A stretch of 64,000 nucleotides of DNA, taken from CAVZMO01 sp963776195 (GTDB taxonomy: Bacteria; Nitrospirota; Thermodesulfovibrionia; Thermodesulfovibrionales; SM23-35). The stretch spans positions 1 through 64,000 of the forward strand of contig CAVZMO010000051.1 of the NCBI GenBank assembly GCA_963776195.1, written 5' to 3'. The notes beneath the pieces were generated by a model. The model worked only from the letters and a program-made list of their open reading frames with translations. It was not told the origin of the DNA and ran no database searches. Both the position numbers and the translations under genes were made by a program. The stretch's first letter is position 1; every line of letters begins with the position of its first letter. Shown here one piece after another: positions 60,105-64,000 of this stretch.

Positions 60105-61310
60105 ATGGCTAGTGTATTTCAGTGGTCAGGCAAGACGACCAAGGGTACCATCGAGACAGGCGAAGTAAGCGCTGCATCAAAAGAAGACGTAATCGCTCTC
60201 CTGAGGAAAAGGAATATTATCGTCACGATCGTTACCGAAAAAGCGGAAAAACCTAAATTTAGTTTTAAAAAGGGAGTTAAGGACAAAGACATCGTTGTCT
60301 TCACGAGACAATTTGCTACGATGATAGACGCTGGGCTTCCCCTTGTGCAGGCCCTCGATATCCTATCGACGCAGGTCGAAAACAAGACACTGGGCAACGC
60401 ACTCATACAAGTTAAGACCGATGTTGAGTCGGGCGCGACATACGCGGACGCACTCAAAAAACATCCGAGGATATTCAGTGAACTGTATGTCAACATGGTT
60501 GCCGCAGGTGAGGCCGGCGGTATCCTCGATACCATTCTCAACAGGCTGGCATCTTACATTGAAAAGGCAATGAAACTCAAAAAGAAGGTTAAAGGTGCAA
60601 TGGTTTATCCTGGTGTTGTAACGTCGATCGCAGTTCTGGTAATTGCGGTTATCATGATCTTCGTCGTCCCGACATTTTCAAAGATGTTTGCCCAACTCGG
60701 AGGGACGTTGCCGTTGCCGACAAGAATGATTATCAATCTTAGTGATTTTATCACGGGAATCGGCGGGTTGATGGTATTCTTAACGGTTGTTGCAATTGTC
60801 GTTTTTATCGTTCAGGTGAGAAGGACGGAGAAAGGGAAATTTGTCACAGACAAAATATTGCTTAGACTACCCATCTTTGGGATGCTTCTCAATAAAGTTG
60901 CCGTAGCTAAATTTACGAGAACGCTGGGAACTCTTGTGAGCAGCGGAGTCCCGATATTGGATGGCCTTGAGATAACGGCAAAGACATCGGGGAATAAAGT
61001 AATCGAATATGCCATCATGGATGTCAGGAAGGGAGTCGTTGGCGGCAAAACCCTTGCTGAACCAATTACAAAATTAAAGGTTTTCCCGCCGATGGTTACC
61101 CATATGATAGCAGTAGGAGAGTCAACCGGCGCTCTTGATTCGATGCTGGCAAAGATCGCCGATTTCTTTGACGATGAAGTTGATAATGCGGTATCAAACC
61201 TTACGGCGATGATGGAGCCGATGCTTATGATATTTCTCGGGGGTACCGTCGGGTTTATTGTCGTCGCCATGTATCTCCCGATCTTCAAACTGATCACCCT
61301 TATAAAATAG
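60105..61310 (+). CDS. pilC: Type IV pilus inner-membrane platform protein PilC
   Basis: This 401-residue T2SSF-family protein has two repeats, each a cytosolic helical bundle. TRQFATMIDAGLPLVQALDIL and TRTLGTLVSSGVPILDGLEI are the paired signatures, with membrane spans near 170-190, 220-240 and 375-395. The ATG is one base after the pilT stop. Confidence 0.96.
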   Translation: MASVFQWSGKTTKGTIETGEVSAASKEDVIALLRKRNIIVTIVTEKAEKPKFSFKKGVKDKDIVVFTRQFATMIDAGLPLVQALDILSTQVENKTLGNALIQVKTDVESGATYADALKKHPRIFSELYVNMVAAGEAGGILDTILNRLASYIEKAMKLKKKVKGAMVYPGVVTSIAVLVIAVIMIFVVPTFSKMFAQLGGTLPLPTRMIINLSDFITGIGGLMVFLTVVAIVVFIVQVRRTEKGKFVTDKILLRLPIFGMLLNKVAVAKFTRTLGTLVSSGVPILDGLEITAKTSGNKVIEYAIMDVRKGVVGGKTLAEPITKLKVFPPMVTHMIAVGESTGALDSMLAKIADFFDDEVDNAVSNLTAMMEPMLMIFLGGTVGFIVVAMYLPIFKLITLIK

Positions 61311-61315
61311 AAGAG

Positions 61316-62911
61316 ATGTCAGAAGATCCCGAGGCCCTGAAGAAAAAGATTAAGGCCCTGATAGTTTTCAGGGTCGTCTTTGTTACTCTTTTTTTCGGTC
61401 TGTCTTTCTTTTTCAGGGGATTCGAAAGGTTCCCTCTTGTCCATTCAACCTATTATCTTATCGGCTTTTTCTACTTGGCTACCATCATTTATTCCCTTTT
61501 GATCGAGAGAATCCGGAATCTCTTCGCCTTCGCCTACATACAATTAATACTCGACGTAATTTCGGAGATAATTCTCATTTATATAACCGGCGGTATTGAA
61601 AGCCTATTCTCCTTTACACTCATGCTTACCGTTATAGCGTCGAGTATCGTGCTGAATAAGAGGGCAGGGTTCATCATAGCGACGGTAAGCAGTATTTTTT
61701 ACGGGACGCTCATTAACCTCCAGTTGTATGGTTTCCTCAAGGTCGGCGGTGAAGGTGTCATGGCTGAGAAAGAGTATCTTTATAAGATATTCGTTCACGT
61801 CATATTTTTTTATCTCACCGCGTATCTCAGCGGTTATCTTTCATCGCGACTCGAAAAAACGGTTCAAAAACTTGAAGAGAAAGACCTTGACCTCAGGGAC
61901 CTGGAGTTTTTTAACAGGGAAGTGATAGAGGGTATGCCGAGTGGTCTTCTTACGACTGATATGTCCGGTAAGGTGCTGCTCTTTAACCCGGCTGCAGAAA
62001 GGATATTCGGTGTAAAAAGGGATTTTATTATCGGACAAAGGATAGATTCGGTCCTGTCTTTCTTTCCGTTCCCCTTTATCGAAGGACGCAGAGAGGAAAT
62101 GATAACGATTGACGGGGCCCAGAAGAAAATCGGGCTTACTATCTCTCCTATGACGGGCGCAGCCGAAAACACAAAGGGCTTTATTGTGGTCTTCCAGGAC
62201 CTCACGCAGATTAAACGTCTTGAGTTGGAAATAAAACAGAAAGAGAAATGGGCCGCCATCGGGGAACTCTCGTCAAATATCGCTCATGAGATCAGGAACC
62301 CCCTTGCCTCTCTGAAGGGTTCCATAGAGATGCTCAAAGAGGATTCCGTCCCCAAAAATTATAAAGAGAAACTCATGGAGATCGCGTTGAACGAAATGGA
62401 TCGCCTGAACAGCGTTATAACCGATTTCCTCACCTATTCCCGGCCCTCTCCACCGGAACTCAGGAAATTTGACCTTCACAGACTTCTTGAGGAGATATCC
62501 GAACTTCTGAAAAATGTGGCGAAGGAAAGAAACCCTGTGGTCATACGGAAGAATTATTTTGATACCATTGAACTGTATGCGGACCCTCAAAAGATGCGGC
62601 AGGTATTCTGGAATCTCGGCATCAATGCGATCGAGGCAATGCCCGACGGAGGGGAACTTATTATATCCGCCAAGGATAGGGACGGATTTATGGAGATATC
62701 GTTTCAGGATTTCGGGACGGGTATTGATGAGAAAAATATCGAAAAGATCTTTTATCCCTTTTTCACCACAAAAGAACAAGGCACTGGTCTGGGGCTTGCG
62801 ATAGCTTACCGTATAATCGAAGAACATAATGGCAGGATGAATGTGAAAAGCGGCCCTGGAATTGGTACTACCTTTGAGATTATACTACCTAAAGCAAATG
62901 GAAAAGCATAA
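61316..62911 (+). CDS. pilS: Sensor histidine kinase PilS-like
   Basis: This 531-residue kinase has about six N-terminal membrane spans (residues 15-180), a coiled coil, a PAS domain (about 195-300) and HisKA with SSNIAHEIRNPLASLKGS (His324). The HATPase domain has NLGINAIEAM, DFGTGIDEKN and GTGLGLAIAYRI. It is the cognate of the adjacent PilR. PilS family members sense pilin in the membrane. Confidence 0.93.
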   Translation: MSEDPEALKKKIKALIVFRVVFVTLFFGLSFFFRGFERFPLVHSTYYLIGFFYLATIIYSLLIERIRNLFAFAYIQLILDVISEIILIYITGGIESLFSFTLMLTVIASSIVLNKRAGFIIATVSSIFYGTLINLQLYGFLKVGGEGVMAEKEYLYKIFVHVIFFYLTAYLSGYLSSRLEKTVQKLEEKDLDLRDLEFFNREVIEGMPSGLLTTDMSGKVLLFNPAAERIFGVKRDFIIGQRIDSVLSFFPFPFIEGRREEMITIDGAQKKIGLTISPMTGAAENTKGFIVVFQDLTQIKRLELEIKQKEKWAAIGELSSNIAHEIRNPLASLKGSIEMLKEDSVPKNYKEKLMEIALNEMDRLNSVITDFLTYSRPSPPELRKFDLHRLLEEISELLKNVAKERNPVVIRKNYFDTIELYADPQKMRQVFWNLGINAIEAMPDGGELIISAKDRDGFMEISFQDFGTGIDEKNIEKIFYPFFTTKEQGTGLGLAIAYRIIEEHNGRMNVKSGPGIGTTFEIILPKANGKA

Positions 62912-64000
62912 AGGAAAGATTCTCATAGTCGAAGACGAAAAGAGCATGCGGGAAGTGTTGAAGATGCTTCTTGAAGGAGAGGGCCACGACGTGAGAATCG
63001 CTTCGGACGGGCTTGAAGGACTTTCATGCATAGAAAAAGATATCTTCGACCTTGTTATATCGGACATGAAGATGCCGAAAGCAGACGGGTTTGAAGTTCT
63101 GAAGAAGATAAAAGAAATATCTCCGGATACGATCGTGATAATGATAACCGCCTTTGGAAATAGAGAAACCGCAACCGAGGCGAGAAAATTGGGGGCGTAT
63201 GATTTCATCAGCAAACCCTTCAATATCGATGAGATCCGTTTAATTGTAAAAAAGGCCATCGAGAAAAAAAGGGATACGGATGAACTTTCCCTCTTACGGC
63301 AGAAAGTGGAGACGATATACGCTGTCGAAAGTATTATCGGTCAAAGCCCTAAGATGCAGGCGTTGTTCAAGCTTATCCCGAGGATCGCACAGAGCAACTC
63401 GAACGTCCTTATACTGGGGGAAAGCGGCTCCGGTAAAGAATTAGTCGCAGCAGCGCTGCATAACCTCAGCCATAGGAAGGAAAAAAATTTTGTGGCGATC
63501 AATTGTGCGGCCTTTCCGGAGGGACTGCTTGAATCGGAACTCTTCGGACACATGAAGGGCGCTTTTACCGGCGCTATGTACAACAAACAGGGGCTCTTCG
63601 AGATCGCGCATGGCGGGAGTCTCCTGCTCGACGAAATAGGGGAGATGCCCCATAATCTTCAGGCAAAGTTGCTCAGGGTCCTTGAGAACGGAGTGTTTCG
63701 GCGCATCGGCGGAACGACGGATATAAAGGTAGATGTGAGAATAATATCAGCGACGAATAAAGACTTGAAGGACGAGATTTCTGCCGGCAGATTCAGAGAG
63801 GATCTATATTATCGGTTGAATGTGGTCCCCATTAATATACCTCCTCTCAGGGAAAGGAAGGAGGATATACCATTACTTGTAGATCATTTCCTCAGGAAAA
63901 CATCTCCCGATCCCAAAAGGATTTCGTCTGAAGCGATGAAGTTGTTGATGGATTTTCTATGGAAGGGAAATGTACGGGAACTGGAGAATATTATTGAACG
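62898..64000 (+). CDS. pilR: Sigma-54-dependent response regulator PilR-like (cut by window edge)
   Basis: The frame is open to the last base. The receiver domain has a phosphoacceptor Asp56 (VISDMKMPK). The AAA+ sigma-54 activator domain has Walker A GESGSGKE (174-181), the GAFTGA loop (221-226) that contacts sigma-54, and LLLDEIGEMP. The C-terminal helix-turn-helix lies outside the window. The ATG overlaps the end of pilS by 14 bases. It probably activates pilin transcription. Confidence 0.94.
   Translation, partial: MEKHKGKILIVEDEKSMREVLKMLLEGEGHDVRIASDGLEGLSCIEKDIFDLVISDMKMPKADGFEVLKKIKEISPDTIVIMITAFGNRETATEARKLGAYDFISKPFNIDEIRLIVKKAIEKKRDTDELSLLRQKVETIYAVESIIGQSPKMQALFKLIPRIAQSNSNVLILGESGSGKELVAAALHNLSHRKEKNFVAINCAAFPEGLLESELFGHMKGAFTGAMYNKQGLFEIAHGGSLLLDEIGEMPHNLQAKLLRVLENGVFRRIGGTTDIKVDVRIISATNKDLKDEISAGRFREDLYYRLNVVPINIPPLRERKEDIPLLVDHFLRKTSPDPKRISSEAMKLLMDFLWKGNVRELENIIE

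Noticed and set aside
1..64000. CRISPR arrays, tRNA or rRNA genes
   Set aside because: No regularly spaced direct repeats and no T-arm GGTTCGAAT-like or rRNA core motifs were recognised on either strand by eye; a tRNAscan run would settle tRNAs.

Overview
The window looks like a chromosomal segment of an uncultured anaerobic Gram-negative bacterium, most plausibly Nitrospirota (Thermodesulfovibrionia-like), with a deltaproteobacterial lineage as the alternative. The case rests on moderate GC, a type IV pilus locus with its own two-component system, a giant double-ASKHA dehydratase activase, a GEMM-I riboswitch of the Geobacter type, a 2-oxoacid:ferredoxin oxidoreductase and FNR-type regulation. 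No rRNA, tRNA or CRISPR array was found.

Layout. 1-5.6 kb: an N-type ATPase operon (beta, epsilon, AtpQ-like, a, c, fused b-delta, alpha, gamma), entered at its left edge. 5.6-8.5 kb: RseC-like protein, SufC and SufB/D, and an ArsM-type arsenite methyltransferase with an in-frame UGA at a catalytic Cys position. 8.7-15.1 kb, minus strand: housekeeping cluster nrdR-glyA-rpiB-metG-ricT-holB-P-loop NTPase. 15.2-16.5 kb: a lipoprotein, an orphan hypothetical and a cold-shock protein with a terminator-like hairpin in its leader. 16.6-20.5 kb: a 3.87-kb transposon with 19-bp terminal inverted repeats carrying an AAA ATPase, an IS1-type transposase, a NYN-domain nuclease and two small genes. 20.5-27 kb, minus strand: MetE-like protein, a tiny AURKAIP1/COX24-type protein, the 1451-residue activase and a membrane methyltransferase. 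27.3-34.3 kb: HAD hydrolase, FNR-type regulator, an FNR site and GEMM-I riboswitch driving two Cys-rich proteins, a DUF4139 protein, glyQ and a 2-oxoacid oxidoreductase alpha subunit. 34.4-53.1 kb: a continuous str-S10-spc-alpha ribosomal supercluster (rpsL to rplQ), without rpmD and adk at their usual places. 53.3-55.1 kb: galE, yraN and a small TOPRIM protein. 55.1-64 kb: pilB1-pilB2-pilT-pilC-pilS-pilR behind a perfect CRP-type palindrome.

The most interesting regulatory unit is at 28.05-29.8 kb. An FNR-family gene is followed by a perfect TTGAT-N4-ATCAA site placed at -41.5 from a predicted start. The transcript would open directly into a GEMM-I (c-di-GMP/cGAMP) riboswitch overlapping an intrinsic terminator, ahead of two Cys/Trp-rich proteins. 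The pilus ATPases carry the MshEN c-di-GMP-binding motif, so nucleotide second messengers probably act at two places in this window.

Sequence quality. Single-base frameshifts interrupt sufC, arsM, the FNR-type gene, the DUF4139 gene, glyQ, the oxidoreductase alpha gene, rpsG and fusA. Because several of these are essential, most are best read as assembly or sequencing indels, concentrated at 6-8 kb and 28-37.3 kb. Genes are therefore given across the frameshifts.
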